From contig NWUY0300006800.1 of assembly GCA_004151065.3 (NCBI GenBank), positions 76,566 through 98,802 of the forward strand: a stretch of 22,237 nucleotides of DNA. Direction: 5' to 3'. The notes under the pieces are model-generated. The model was not told the DNA's origin and made no database searches. It saw only the letters and a list, made by a program, of their open reading frames with translations. A program made the translations under genes and the position numbers. Below, one piece after another: positions 10,619 to 20,740 of this stretch; the stretch's first letter is position 1; every line of letters starts with the position of its first letter. Source of the stretch: Larix sibirica (Eukaryota; Streptophyta; Pinopsida; Pinales; Pinaceae).

Positions 10619-10720
10619 ACTCTGGTTCTAAGGGAGTATCTTGGAAAGATAGCTTTAGTTTGATCATATCATGTACTATTTGAATCAGTATTGAATATCA
10701 ATAGTATTCTTTTTTTCGCA
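9176..10720 (+). mobile_element. LINE C: 5'-truncated plant LINE (copy 1)
   Basis: Plus-strand remnant with only the last part of ORF2 (zf-RVT-like region and RNase H) and a 3' UTR of about 100-200 bases. It is less decayed than A and B: the coding part stays in one frame with a single stop before the RNase H. From 10324 it is no longer identical to the second copy. The 5' border is placed where LINE protein similarity begins. The 3' border is a guess from the last sequence shared with the second copy and a nearby A-run at about 10723-10729. Confidence 0.8.
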
Positions 10721-10735
10721 GGAAAAAAATGATAT
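10324..10735 (+). other. Diverged end of LINE C, copy 1 (homologous, not identical, to 21889-22237)
   Basis: From the identity break onward this segment aligns with 21889-22237 at roughly 85-88% by eye, with substitutions and small indels. It covers the last part of the RNase H frame and the 3' UTR, including shared landmarks such as GGGATGTTGTAATAATTT and GAGTATCTTGGA. The two ends are therefore different members of the same LINE family joined to identical upstream sequence. Confidence 0.85.
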
Positions 10736-10829
10736 TTCATTCAATATTTATTGACATAAATATTAAACTTATGCAAATTAATTATATATAGTTAGGGGAA
10801 ATTATTGTTATCCTTTCCACTTATAGGAG

Positions 10830-11163
10830 GAGGAAGCTGAAGAGGATATGCTAGCTCTAGTCAGGGAAATACTACTTAATAAGTTATAAATTGAAACTAT
10901 TTGTCTCACATAAGCAAAGAGGTTGGGAAAACTAATTGAGATTAAAGATAGGCTAATCTGGGTTAAGGTTATTTTAAAGACCATAAATTCGGCATACTCA
11001 GTAAAACCCAAAATCTAAAAGGGCCAGGAATATTTATAAATGAAGATATCATTCCAAAAGATCAAGTTGGACTAAGAAAGGAATTTCAAAAGGTAAACGA
11101 AGCCTGGAAGGAAGGAAAATAGGCACTAATAAAAAATAGAAAGGCTATTATCCGAGATAGAGA
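10830..11163 (+). pseudogene. LINE D ORF1 remnant resembling the L1 ORF1p C-terminal domain
   Basis: One frame from 10830 reads EEAEEDMLALVREILLNKL, then AKRLGKLIEIKDRLIWVKVI and LKTINSAYSVKPKI, with two stops. A frameshift near 11020 leads into GIFINEDIIPKDQVGLRKEF, VNEAWKEGK, a stop, then ALIKNRKAIIRDRD. The order RLGK, a basic stretch with I/L-V-K-V, FINED and a Lys/Arg-rich helix followed by EGKxAxI matches the C-terminal domain of animal-type L1 ORF1 RNA-binding proteins. This is recognition by eye, without an alignment. It is clearly different from the DUF4283/CCHC type in LINE A. Stops and frameshift make it a pseudogene. Confidence 0.6.
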
Positions 11164-11193
11164 CCAAAAAATAATAATAAATAGGAATTTGGC

Positions 11194-11459
11194 ATGCTAC
11201 AAATCTTCTCTTGGAATTGTTAGGGCTTTCCATTGAATAGACGTCACAAGTTAAGTTGGATTTCGAATGAAATTGATATTGTATTGCTGGTTAAAACTTG
11301 GGAGCGTGAAGAATCTAAGGTCCCTACTAAAGAAGGAATTGTCTTATGGTCGATATGGAACAAGTGATCATGTCGTCGAGGCTTTGGAGGCATAGTTTGT
11401 TACATTAGGAAGAAAATTTCCCCTCATATTAGGATTTATAAGAAAGATCCGTTCAACCA
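11194..11459 (+). pseudogene. LINE D ORF2 N-terminus (AP endonuclease start), truncated at the N
   Basis: Starts with ATG at 11194: MLQIFSWNC, stop (TAG), GFPLNRRHKLSWISNEIDIV, then LLVKTWERE. Family members have a catalytic Glu in this LxET motif; here the codon at 11293-11295 is AAA (Lys), a likely GAA to AAA change. It continues with a TGA, then RRGFGGIVCYIRKKISPHIR and KKDPFN before the N. Two stops and the lost Glu show a dead copy. Opening motif, position after an ORF1 and residue order make the endonuclease assignment firm. Confidence 0.78.
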
Positions 11460-11460
11460 N
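11460..11460. other. Assembly ambiguity: single N
   Basis: The only non-ACGT base in the window. It separates LINE D from a GC-rich segment with no continuity of reading frame or composition across it, and it lies between the two copies of the 10.3-kb block. A one-base N here most likely marks a contig join of unknown size, not a single uncalled base. Confidence 0.85.
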
Positions 11461-11565
11461 ATAAGGGCCTCACTTGATGTCCCCACCGGGGTTAGGCCCC
11501 GTAATCAGGGCCGATGGTTTACCTTAGGTACCATCCTCGAAATGAGGGGAAGTACCTAAGGGTTC
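11461..11565. repeat. GC-rich foldable segment upstream of the second copy
   Basis: Distinctly richer in G and C than its surroundings and dense in inverted repeats. CCTTAGGTAC (11522-11531) pairs with GTACCTAAGG (11552-11561), enclosing CCTC/GAGG (11535-11538 with 11544-11547). GGGAA/TTCCC, CCCC-ACC-GGGG (11481-11491), GGGCCT/AGGCCC (11465-11470 with 11494-11499) and GGCCC/GGGCC (11495-11499 with 11508-11512) also occur. It abuts the point where LINE A reverse transcriptase similarity ends. It could be the terminus of another mobile element inserted into LINE A; I do not recognise the family. Confidence 0.5.
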
Positions 11566-13703
11566 CCATGATGTGTTCCATTGAAAAAAAAATACAAAAG
11601 AGATCTAGGATTCTGGCCAGTGATTTTGCACCCCTCCTTGATCCATCACATAAAATTAGTATACTGTCCACAAAATGTAGGTGTGTAATGGAGAGTGAGC
11701 TAGAGAATTTGATGTCTTTGAAAGTACCAACCCTTTTTGCTTCCTTTATGGACAGGGGGAAGCCCTATCTAAGACCTCTTTCAGCCCGAAAAAAGGTGAC
11801 GTCGAACCATTTATTAGGACTGCAAATGATACTGTGGTGATGCAACTCATGACCCAGAAGATAAAAGGAACCTCAGACCCCAAATGAGTTAAGAGGAGTC
11901 AAATATAAATCCAGTTTACCCCGTCGTATGCCTTTGAAAAGTCAATCTTTATAACCAACCCTTTTTCCTTTCTTCCCTTGATACTATGAAAAACTTCTCG
12001 AGCAACCCCAATAGCCTCATGGATTTGTCTCCCATCCAAAAACCCAAATTGTTCTTCAAAAATACGATTAGACAAAATGGCCTTTATTCTTCTTGCAATA
12101 TTTTTTGCTATGATTTTGTAAATGTCATTTGCTAGTGAGATGGGTCTGAAGTCACCGAAGTTTGAGGGTTGTCCACTTTTGGAATTAAGGCTATAAAAGT
12201 AGAGTTAACAGATTCCAGGACCCTACCCAATTGTCTAGACTCTTCCACCACCTTCAAGAGGTTGGCCCCCAGGATGTTGAATGATTCCGCGGAGAATTCC
12301 ACCATCGATCCATCCGGCCTTGGACTCTTGTCTTTTTGGAAGCTACAAATAACTTCCAACAACTCATCTCATGAGACTTATTCCATGAGCTCTCTATATC
12401 CTCCTCAATGAAAAAGCTGGGGAAGGACTGCGAAATCCCGAGAAATTCTAGGATTGAAGCTCTTTCCTGAGCCTTAAATAAGGAAGAGAAGCATCCCTTC
12501 CCCATTCTTTCCAAGCCCTCAAAATATTTGACCTCTTGACCATCCTCATCTGTCATCCCCCGAATAGTGTTTATGATTTTGTGACCTTTTGCAGTAACAT
12601 GGAATAATTTAGTGTTCTCATCCCCACTCTTAAACCAAATTGCTCAGCTTTTCAATCTCCATACCTCCTCTTGTTCAACAAGTAGTTTCTTCTTGATTTT
12701 TTCTAGTTGAATTAAATTCCTTTTTGATTCTTCTGTTTCGAGACCTCTTCCTTCAGATTCATAAATAATCTGGGGGATTTCTTCAACTCTTCTAAGCTCT
12801 TGTTCATCTTTAATACGGTTTTCATGTTCCCATTTCACAGTGTCCCGTTTCAATGCCTTCATATTATTTACAAATTGTATCGAAGCCAGTCTTCAAGAGC
12901 TTGGATCAATGGGATGCCAAACTTATGCCACAAGTGCCTTGAATTCCTCATCCTTTAGCTAGCTCGAGTTAAATTTAAAAGGGCTTGGGGGTTTGGCTCT
13001 CTCATTACTAAATTCCAGATAAATGGGTTTGTGGTCCGACTCTCCCACCGTTCCAATCCATTGCCTCAAACTGTGACATCTGTCAATCAACCTAGAGCTG
13101 ATAAGAAACGATCCATCCTTTTGGCAATGTGATCATTACCGACTCTTCTGTTGTTCCAAGAAGGCCTAATTTTTATAAGTTGGATATCAATTAGCCCTTT
13201 GTCCTCAAACTGATGAAGAAAATATGCAACAAGTGGATCAAGTATAACCTTCAACCCCCAAATTTACATCACCCCATCTGTGAAATTTAGGTCTCCTCCA
13301 ATTATGAGATTTAGGACCTGTAAGAGATATTTAGCTAGCAAAGCATCCCAAAATGTTTTCCTTTCCCATATGGCTTGTAGCAGTTTACTACCATTAAATC
13401 CATGCCACTTCCTTCAACCAAGATATCTTTCGCCAACACTGATTCACAACCCCAACTATCCCTCACATGAATAGTAGAGAGTTTACATCCGATGGCTAAA
13501 CCCCCCGAGTGCCCTCTCACATTTGATGCTAAGAAAATTCACCCTTTAAACAAAAATTTAAGAATGTTTTCAACTTGTTCTCCCTCCCCTAAAGTTTCAT
13601 GTAGAAGAAGGATATCCAGAGAGCTAGTAGTAACCAACCTCTTGAGTGACAATTTTTTGGATAGGTTCGCTAAACCCCTGCAATTGAAAGATAAAATCTT
13701 CAT
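11566..13703 (-). pseudogene. LINE A ORF2 (endonuclease + reverse transcriptase), copy 2
   Basis: Identical to the ORF2 at 1-2138: endonuclease motifs GGDLNF and SDHKP retained, reverse transcriptase with LR-stop-G, a local deletion and FVDS in place of FxDD (11674-11663). Catalytically dead. Confidence 0.87.
13700..13703 (-). promoter_or_regulatory. ORF1 stop / ORF2 start overlap (ATGA), LINE A copy 2
   Basis: Same arrangement as at 2135-2138. Because the copies are identical it gives no independent support. Confidence 0.6.
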
Positions 13704-15688
13704 TCTTGAACCCCTTCCGAGGTTCTCGCTGATCTAAGCGCCCTAATAATGGATGATTTTTTACCAGCTGCAACCTCAAGTATTGCTTGTTCCAGTGCCT
13801 TGTGAATATTAGGTTTCCTACCTTGACCTCTCCCGGTGCCAACAATATTTTTAATCATACCCAAACCCCCTTCCTTAGAATAGGCCCCCGGTGGTCTTGG
13901 TCTAAAGTTGTATCTGGATCCGAGTTCCTTCGAGTCCATAAATGACTCGCGACTCACAATAACCATTGGAGAGGAATGCGTAGTTTTTGCTCAAGATTTT
14001 GAGCAGAGGGTAGAAGGATTGGGATTATCAAGAGTAAGGGAGATAGTTGAGTTCAACATAGAACATGCAACAACATTCAAATTACAAGGAGTACCTTGTA
14101 ATGGAGATAAAGGGGAGTCTTTCTGGGAACGATAGTCATGCATACTTGAGGAGGAAGTAGCTTGATGTGCAAGGATCCCAAGCACTTCCTTTTCCTTTCC
14201 ATGGTCAGATCCCTGCATCAGATCCTTCCCATGTTCTTCATTTGTTGCCTTTGCTTGATCTGGGGGTGACCTAGTTCCACCTTCCTTCCACATATATCGC
14301 CTCTTGGGAATACTTTCCTCCACTCTTCCACTTTTTGTTGCCGAACCCCCTTTTTCCCCTGGATCTGGGATCAAGACCATTTTTGATGGATCCCTGGAAT
14401 CCCTGCTCCCAATCCATGGTTTGAAAGGTAGTTTGCATGAATCAACCAAATGACCATACATATGACACCTCCTGCATCTGAATGGAACCCCTTCAAAATC
14501 AAGGGCTTGGATGATGGTAAATTGTCCCCATTCAATTTCTATTTCCTCCTTGAGCCCATTCCTTGTATCCAACTTGACCAAGATCCTGGAAACACTCATC
14601 TCACCTATCTCCTCAAAGGACATGTCCACCTCCAAGAGTTCTCCTTGCTAGTTACCAATTCCTCTGAGGATTTCCGACGACCAGAAGTCCAATGGAAGAC
14701 CTGGAAAAATTACCCATATGGGAGCTATATCCAATTTGTCTTGACTTGCATAAAAAAGGGGTGTCCATGGTTTAAGAGTAAGCGACGCAAACCCAATGCA
14801 CTAGTTTCGAGCCAGTATCCACTGTTGGTCTTTTGGCTTCTGCAAGATAAAGACCATCCATCCCTTAACCATAATATGGATTTTTGGAGTTTATCCCAAC
14901 TTTTCTCCCCAGTGTTCCCTAGCCCATTGAGAGAGGGTTTTGAAAATGTATTTCCTACCATGCACACGCCCTGTGATTTCTAATTCTGCCATACTAGCCA
15001 CTCTAAAAAGTGGGACCCCTTCCCCTACCACAAACTTGTTTCCTTACTATCATTCTTCAGAATCCTTCTCTTATTTTTGCTCCTACCTTTTCCTTCTTTT
15101 GAGTCACTGGAGTCATATTGGATCTCTTCCCTAACCACCTCTTTTATAACCCCTCCCTCCTTCCCTTGATTTTCCCGGGCACTAGCATATTCGCCTTCTA
15201 CTCTTGAACCGTTCTGGGATGTTTGTGTAGAAATTGCTAGGGTCAAGTTCTTCTCCACCCAGGGAGAGATTCAAAGGAGTCAAGAATGTTCCTTCCCCCA
15301 GCATAGGAGAAGCCAAAAAACCCCCGCTCTCCAAAAAGTCTGGTCCCAGAACTTCGAATAGTTCTATTTCCTGAAGAACCCCATCAAATCTAGGAGCCTC
15401 GGCCTGAGCCGCAGGGAGATGGTAACCTTCCGAGCCATATGTTGTCCCCATTCGTTTCCGTGGAACTACCAAGTTGTCTTCCTGTTGAGATGTCAAGGAA
15501 ATTATGGCACAAGGTTCATGATCCATTGTGAAAAAACTAGGATGGTCCGAAGTTCATTTGGACACAAGCCCTAACTCGACTCTTTTCACACCGGAAATGA
15601 AAGAATTTCCCAATGGAGCATCCTAGATGTTGACATCATCATAAGGGTCTGTTGAAAATTCCACTTGCTCTTCCTCCTCAAATTCCAT
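13700..15688 (-). pseudogene. LINE A ORF1 (DUF4283-like / CCHC), copy 2
   Basis: Identical to the ORF1 at 2135-4123, with the zinc knuckle at 14476-14435, the in-frame TGA at 13993-13991 and the ATGA overlap with ORF2 at 13703-13700. Confidence 0.85.
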
Positions 15689-15780
15689 GGTCGTGACCCC
15701 ATAATAAAAAAATACCCATAGATCAACACCTTCGCCCTATTTTTCTACAGTATCGAAGAACCGCAGACCCCCAACAACCA

Positions 15781-16719
15781 TTATATATATAATATAATAT
15801 TTTGTTTTTTTAAATATTCATCAATGTTTTTTTCCAACATTGGAGAAGTTATAAGTTTGAGTATTTAATCTTTTCAAGATTAAGCTATGTAATCATAATT
15901 AGGGTAGATGGTTTACCCATTTACTATTAATGAATTATGGAGAAGTACTCTGATTTTTTTTAAGTTATTCCGTAGAAAAAAATATTCATTAATGAAAATA
16001 AATTATAACAATAAAAAAAACAATACATAAATACTAACTCATTTATATAACCTACGACTTATAATAGTATATAAATAATTAAAGATGATGTAAAAACTCA
16101 AATAATTCATTTCAATTAAATGGATTCAGTATAGGAGGAATGAGTTTTTCACTAATAGGTAAGGTTCAATTCTCGTGGTGCTTTTCTTAGAGCCATGAGG
16201 TCACCTTGAAGTAGTATTTGAATGTGTGATTGCACCCAATGATATTATATTAATTGATGTCATGAACCATGTGCACATAAGTAGAATAAATCCCACCCCT
16301 TATCCTTGAAATTTAAAGCTCAAAGGGTTTGAATCCATTGGTGAGGAGTGAGGAGTTTTTCATCCGTGAACAAGTTCCCATCCCTGTGTTACACCTAGAT
16401 AGGCGATCTAAACACACATAAGTGGATCAAAACCTACCCATGTTCTTCAAATTTAAACCAATTAGATTGACACTTAAGTTCATATTTAAATATTAGCTTT
16501 AATTTACTAAGTATAGGCCATGAAATCTAATATGCATAATTTTCTTTGCATGTATTTTGATTTGGATCTATTTTGATTTTGTATATGAAGAGGAATAATG
16601 CGTATTAAGTATTCACACAACTATTTTGTTAAGGATTTTAGTATGTAGTTTTTTTAAGAAATCATTTAATGAATAAATAATCTAAAAACAAGGTCATTTT
16701 ATTTCAATTATTTAGATCC
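15781..16719. other. AT-rich spacer, copy 2
   Basis: Identical to 4216-5154, including the degenerate dimer. No gene seen. Confidence 0.7.
16142..16470 (+). repeat. Degenerate tandem dimer repeat, copy 2
   Basis: Counterpart of 4577-4905, with the same tRNA-B-box-like GGTTCAATTC in the first unit. Confidence 0.4.
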
Positions 16720-19700
16720 AAAGGTTCATTACATCACGCATGAAGCAGAATGGAACAGAAAAAGAGAACTATCTTATTGAAAAAGGAAGCAGAATGGAGG
16801 ATCAAAAGTAGGGTTGTTTGGATGAACAAGGGTGATGATACTACTATTTTTTTTCATAAATTTGCAAATTACTGTAAGAGTATTAACACTATTTGAAGAC
16901 TTAACGATGATATAGGAGAAACTATTAGCAAATTTGAAGAACTAGCAGAAGCAGGGGTTAATCATTTCGGGAAACTTTACAAAGAAGAGGCTTTGTCAGT
17001 AGATGAAATGGTCATAATAACTTAGCTATATCCAAATTTTATTAAGGAGGAGGATAACATAGAATTACTACAGGATGTCACCTTTTCTGAACTGGAAGAA
17101 GCTATGCATAGCTTAAAAAAGAAAAGAGTTCGGGACCCGACGGACTACCTATTGAGTATTATATTGGGCTTCCTGATACTATGAAAGTGGACCTAGATGA
17201 AACGGTCATAATAACTTAGTTATATCCAAATTTTATTAAGGAGGAGGATAACATAGAATTACTACAGGATGTCACCTTTTATGAACTGGAAGAAGCTATG
17301 CATAGCTTAAAAAAAGAAAGAGTCTAGGACCCGATGGAATACCTATTGAGTATTTTATTGGGCTTGCTGATATTGTGAAAGTGGACCTTCTTCGAGTAAT
17401 TGAGGACTACAGGAAAAATGGCAGAGTATTGGGGGGCTTCAACACCACTTTTATCTCCATTATACCGAAAGTTGATAACCCTGATTCTTTTGATGAATTC
17501 AGATCTATAGCACTTTGTAACAACATTTATAAATTTATAGCTAAAATCATTGAAAGAAGAATTAAGAGTCTTCTATATGCCAATATATCATATGAACAAT
17601 TTGGGTTCCTCCCAGGCAGAAAAATACACGAAGCAGTTGGAGTAGCACAGGAAGGTATGCATACAATTAGACATAGGAACTTGAAGGCAACATTTATAAA
17701 AATAGACCTTTCTAAGTCCTATGATCGTGTGAGTTGGGCTTATCTTAAGATGATCCTAACACAGGTTGGTTTTTGCATACCTATCATAAACTGGATCCTA
17801 AGTTGTGTGACCTCATTTTCATTTGCAATTTTGATCAATGGAAAAGCCTCACATTTTTTTTCGACTTGGAAGAGGCCTAAGGCAAGGCTTCCCGCACCCC
17901 TTCTATTTATCCTAGTTGTTGAAGGACTTAGGAGGGTTTTATTGCATGCTAAAGGAATAGGAAGATTTAAAGGTATACAGACTCGGTAATCAGATCTCTC
18001 TTACTCATTTATTGTTTGTAGATGACATATTAATATTCAGTGAAGGAAACTGAAGAGAGCTGGAAACTTTGAATGAACTTATCCTTTTATTCTGTAAGGC
18101 CCCAGGAATGAAGGTAAATAATGATAAATCTTTGATACTTGGAGAAGGTATTAATGAGGAGACTCTAAGGAGTTTTAGCAATGTCCTGGGTTTTAAAGGA
18201 GCATAATTGGATCATAGCCTGGAATATTTTGGCTTTAATTTAAAGGCTACGACCTATGGCTTAAAATATTGGGATTGGTTGATACTAAAATGCGAAAGGA
18301 GAATTAGTAACTGGAACTTTTGATGGCTTACGAAAGGGGGCAGACTGGTCTTATAATAAATGCAATATTGACAGCTATTCCTATTTACTGGACTTTAGCC
18401 TGGATCCCTAAAGAGTCCTGAAGAGGATCACTTCTCTGCTACTATGGTTCTTTTGGTCGGGCAATTTGGAAAGAAAAGGAGTAACCTGGGTAAGTTGGAA
18501 GATAGTTTCACTTCCTAAAGACATGGGAGGCCGGGGTGTAAAAAAAATAACTCCTTTCTCCATGGCACTAGCAACAAAAAGCATATGGAGACTTATTGAA
18601 GGTAAACGATTATGTGTTAAGGTGATTATTCAAAAATATATAAATCCTGCAACGGTTGAGGATTGGATTAGAAACTCTTTGAAATCCACTTGGAATGTTT
18701 CTGTTATTTGGAGGGCAACAGTTCATGCATTATCTTTGATAGGGGATGGACTTTCATGGAAAGTAGGGTCTAGATTGAAAGTCAGATTAGGGGTTGATCC
18801 CTGGATAGGAAGCGAGAATTCACACCTACTCCCTTAGGAATGATTACTAAGCTTCATGATGAAGGATACAGGGTTTTAAATCATATAAAAAATACTATGG
18901 GAACCTCTATTCTTACTCAGGATTGGGTTTCAACTGAATAGTTAGGCTTTAAAGGTGAGGATAAAAAGTGTTGGGAAGAGTATATTGGAAATCTAAAAGA
19001 GAATCATATTAAAATACTCAAGGTTAGTGACAAGCTTGTTTGGATACCTGCTGCAAATGGTATATACACACCTAAGGTAGAGTACAAGGCCCTTTTGAAT
19101 AAAGACTTACAGTTTGAACCGAAAGGGTGGTGGAAGATTATGTGGAAATTACAATGCCTTATGAAAACAAAAATTTATTTTTGACTACTCCTTTCAGACA
19201 AGGCTTTAACTTGGGATCATTTTCAAAATAGAAGTTGGATAGGACTTGGAAGATGCTTTTTATTCAATATATTAGAGGAAACAAATGAATATTTGGATGT
19301 AAGCTGTGCTTTTACCAAGCTGGTTTGGAAGGGGATTGAAAAAGAAATAGGCTGTCACAATATTTGGCAGGGGGATTCAATGGAATTCTGCCTTAAAAAC
19401 TGGTGCAACAACCTTGCAGTGGAGGACTATAATGCACTTCCTGCCATTATTAACGGACAAATATGGAGGGTAAGAAATCAAATTTTATTTGAAGATTCAG
19501 ATTTTCCTGTCTCATATTGTATTAATCAGAGCATATGTATGATACAATATTTCCCCAACCAAAAGAAAAAAAAAGAAGGAAAAAATAATTCTGGAAGTAG
19601 AATTAAACGTATACCTAAGAGCACTTTTTGATGGAGCAGCACAAACTAGTAGGGAAAGATTATGCAGAGCTGGAGGTGTTGTTCTTATTTTCGAAGATCA

Positions 19701-20019
19701 CTCAATTAGTTTTAGTGTAGGAATTGGATCTACAACTAACAAATTTTCAGAACTAAAGGCTCTTTGGCTCACTCTAAGATTAACAAAAGATAATGGATTC
19801 AAGAAGCTATGCATTTTCGGGGACTCTAAACTAATCATCAACTGGATGAAGGGGGAGGCTCAATGTCAGAGTCTTATTTTGCAAAATCTTCTGGAGGAGG
19901 CGCGCAGGATTAGCTCACTTTTTGAGGAAATCTCCTATAAACACATTTATAGGGAACTAAATATAGAAGCATATATGTTATCCAGGGTTGGCTTAAATCT
20001 AAGAAAAGGAGAGTGGTAG
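16720..20019 (+). pseudogene. LINE B ORF2 (reverse transcriptase, connector, RNase H), copy 2
   Basis: Identical to 5155-8454. The reverse transcriptase block is open at 17375-17989, FVDD is at 18015-18026, and the RNase H at about 19618-20019 has the last Asp replaced by Tyr (19972-19974). Frameshifts and stops are the same. Confidence 0.87.
17002..17389 (+). repeat. 194-bp tandem duplication inside LINE B, copy 2
   Basis: Units 17002-17195 and 17196-17389, same internal differences as in the first block. The duplication was therefore present before the 10.3-kb block was copied. Confidence 0.9.
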
Positions 20020-20740
20020 ATATTCCAAAATGGTGAGCAGATAACAAGTTTTTTTTAGAATCCTTTTGTTGCATCTACAGGTAAGAGACACATTTCGGGT
20101 TACAAGCCAAGACCGTTATAGGGTGACATAATGAAGGCTGGACTGTTCACTGAAGGAAACACTGCTTATATCCCTTGCTATGGATAAATGATGAATACAT
20201 ATGCACTGATTGTCTTAATAGGAAGTATTTCTTTTTTTGAAATCTTTTTTTCTGACGTAATGATGAATGAATTGAGGCCGAACTGTTCAACTTAGTTGAA
20301 CAAATAACTACTTGATTGGAAGCACTTTTTCTATTTTTGATCTTTTTGAAGACTATTTTTGATGCAATGAATGAAGCTTGATACAAGTATTGGAAGCCTT
20401 GATGTCTAATTATCAAACAGAATGCTGATCAACATCTGAAAAATATAGTATTTTTAAATAATATTATGAGTTTTTTTCAAAGTAAAAAAAAAACAAGAAG
20501 GTTATATAATTTGACATAAGAACCAAAATTCACTTAAAATGTTTAAGTTAAACTATATTCACACCTTAATTTTAACAATTGAACGAACCACCATTTGCTA
20601 CAAATTCATAGAAAACTATTTCATCTACAATTATATATAATATACTAAATGTCATACATACCCCATGAAAACCACATACCACATATTAGAAGAAAACCAC
20701 ATATTAGAAGATTTGAATAATATAGTAAAATCAATAACGA
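20020..20740 (+). other. LINE B 3' UTR and AT-rich spacer, copy 2
   Basis: Counterpart of 8455-9175. Contains the A-run ending at 20493 and the 18-bp tandem repeat at 20679-20712; nothing else recognised. Confidence 0.55.

Larger units (their letters stand above)
10815..11459 (+). mobile_element. LINE D: 5' part of a LINE (ORF1 C-terminus + endonuclease start), cut by the N
   Basis: Plus-strand remnant found only in the first unit, because the window ends before the matching place in the second. It carries the end of an ORF1 and, after a short distance, the first 88 or so codons of an ORF2 endonuclease. It stops at the single N (11460), after which unrelated GC-rich sequence begins. The 5' border is uncertain; the element may extend into 10736-10815, which is AT-rich and uninformative. 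It has the parts that LINE B lacks, but I cannot show that they are the same family. Confidence 0.7.
11566..15780 (-). mobile_element. LINE A, copy 2
   Basis: Same element and same lesions as the copy at 1-4215. Here the sequence beyond the reverse transcriptase break can be seen. After the reading ...LFCIFFSMEHIM the expected continuation of the reverse transcriptase is not found; a GC-rich foldable segment follows instead. This suggests that LINE A is truncated or interrupted at that point. Confidence 0.88.
16720..20493 (+). mobile_element. LINE B, copy 2
   Basis: Counterpart of 5155-8928 with the same 5' truncation and the A-run at 20484-20493. Confidence 0.82.

Noticed and set aside
11461-11565. 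Hammerhead or other self-cleaving ribozyme in the GC-rich segment
   Set aside because: I looked for a CUGANGA...GAAA core on both strands and did not find it; only generic hairpins are visible.
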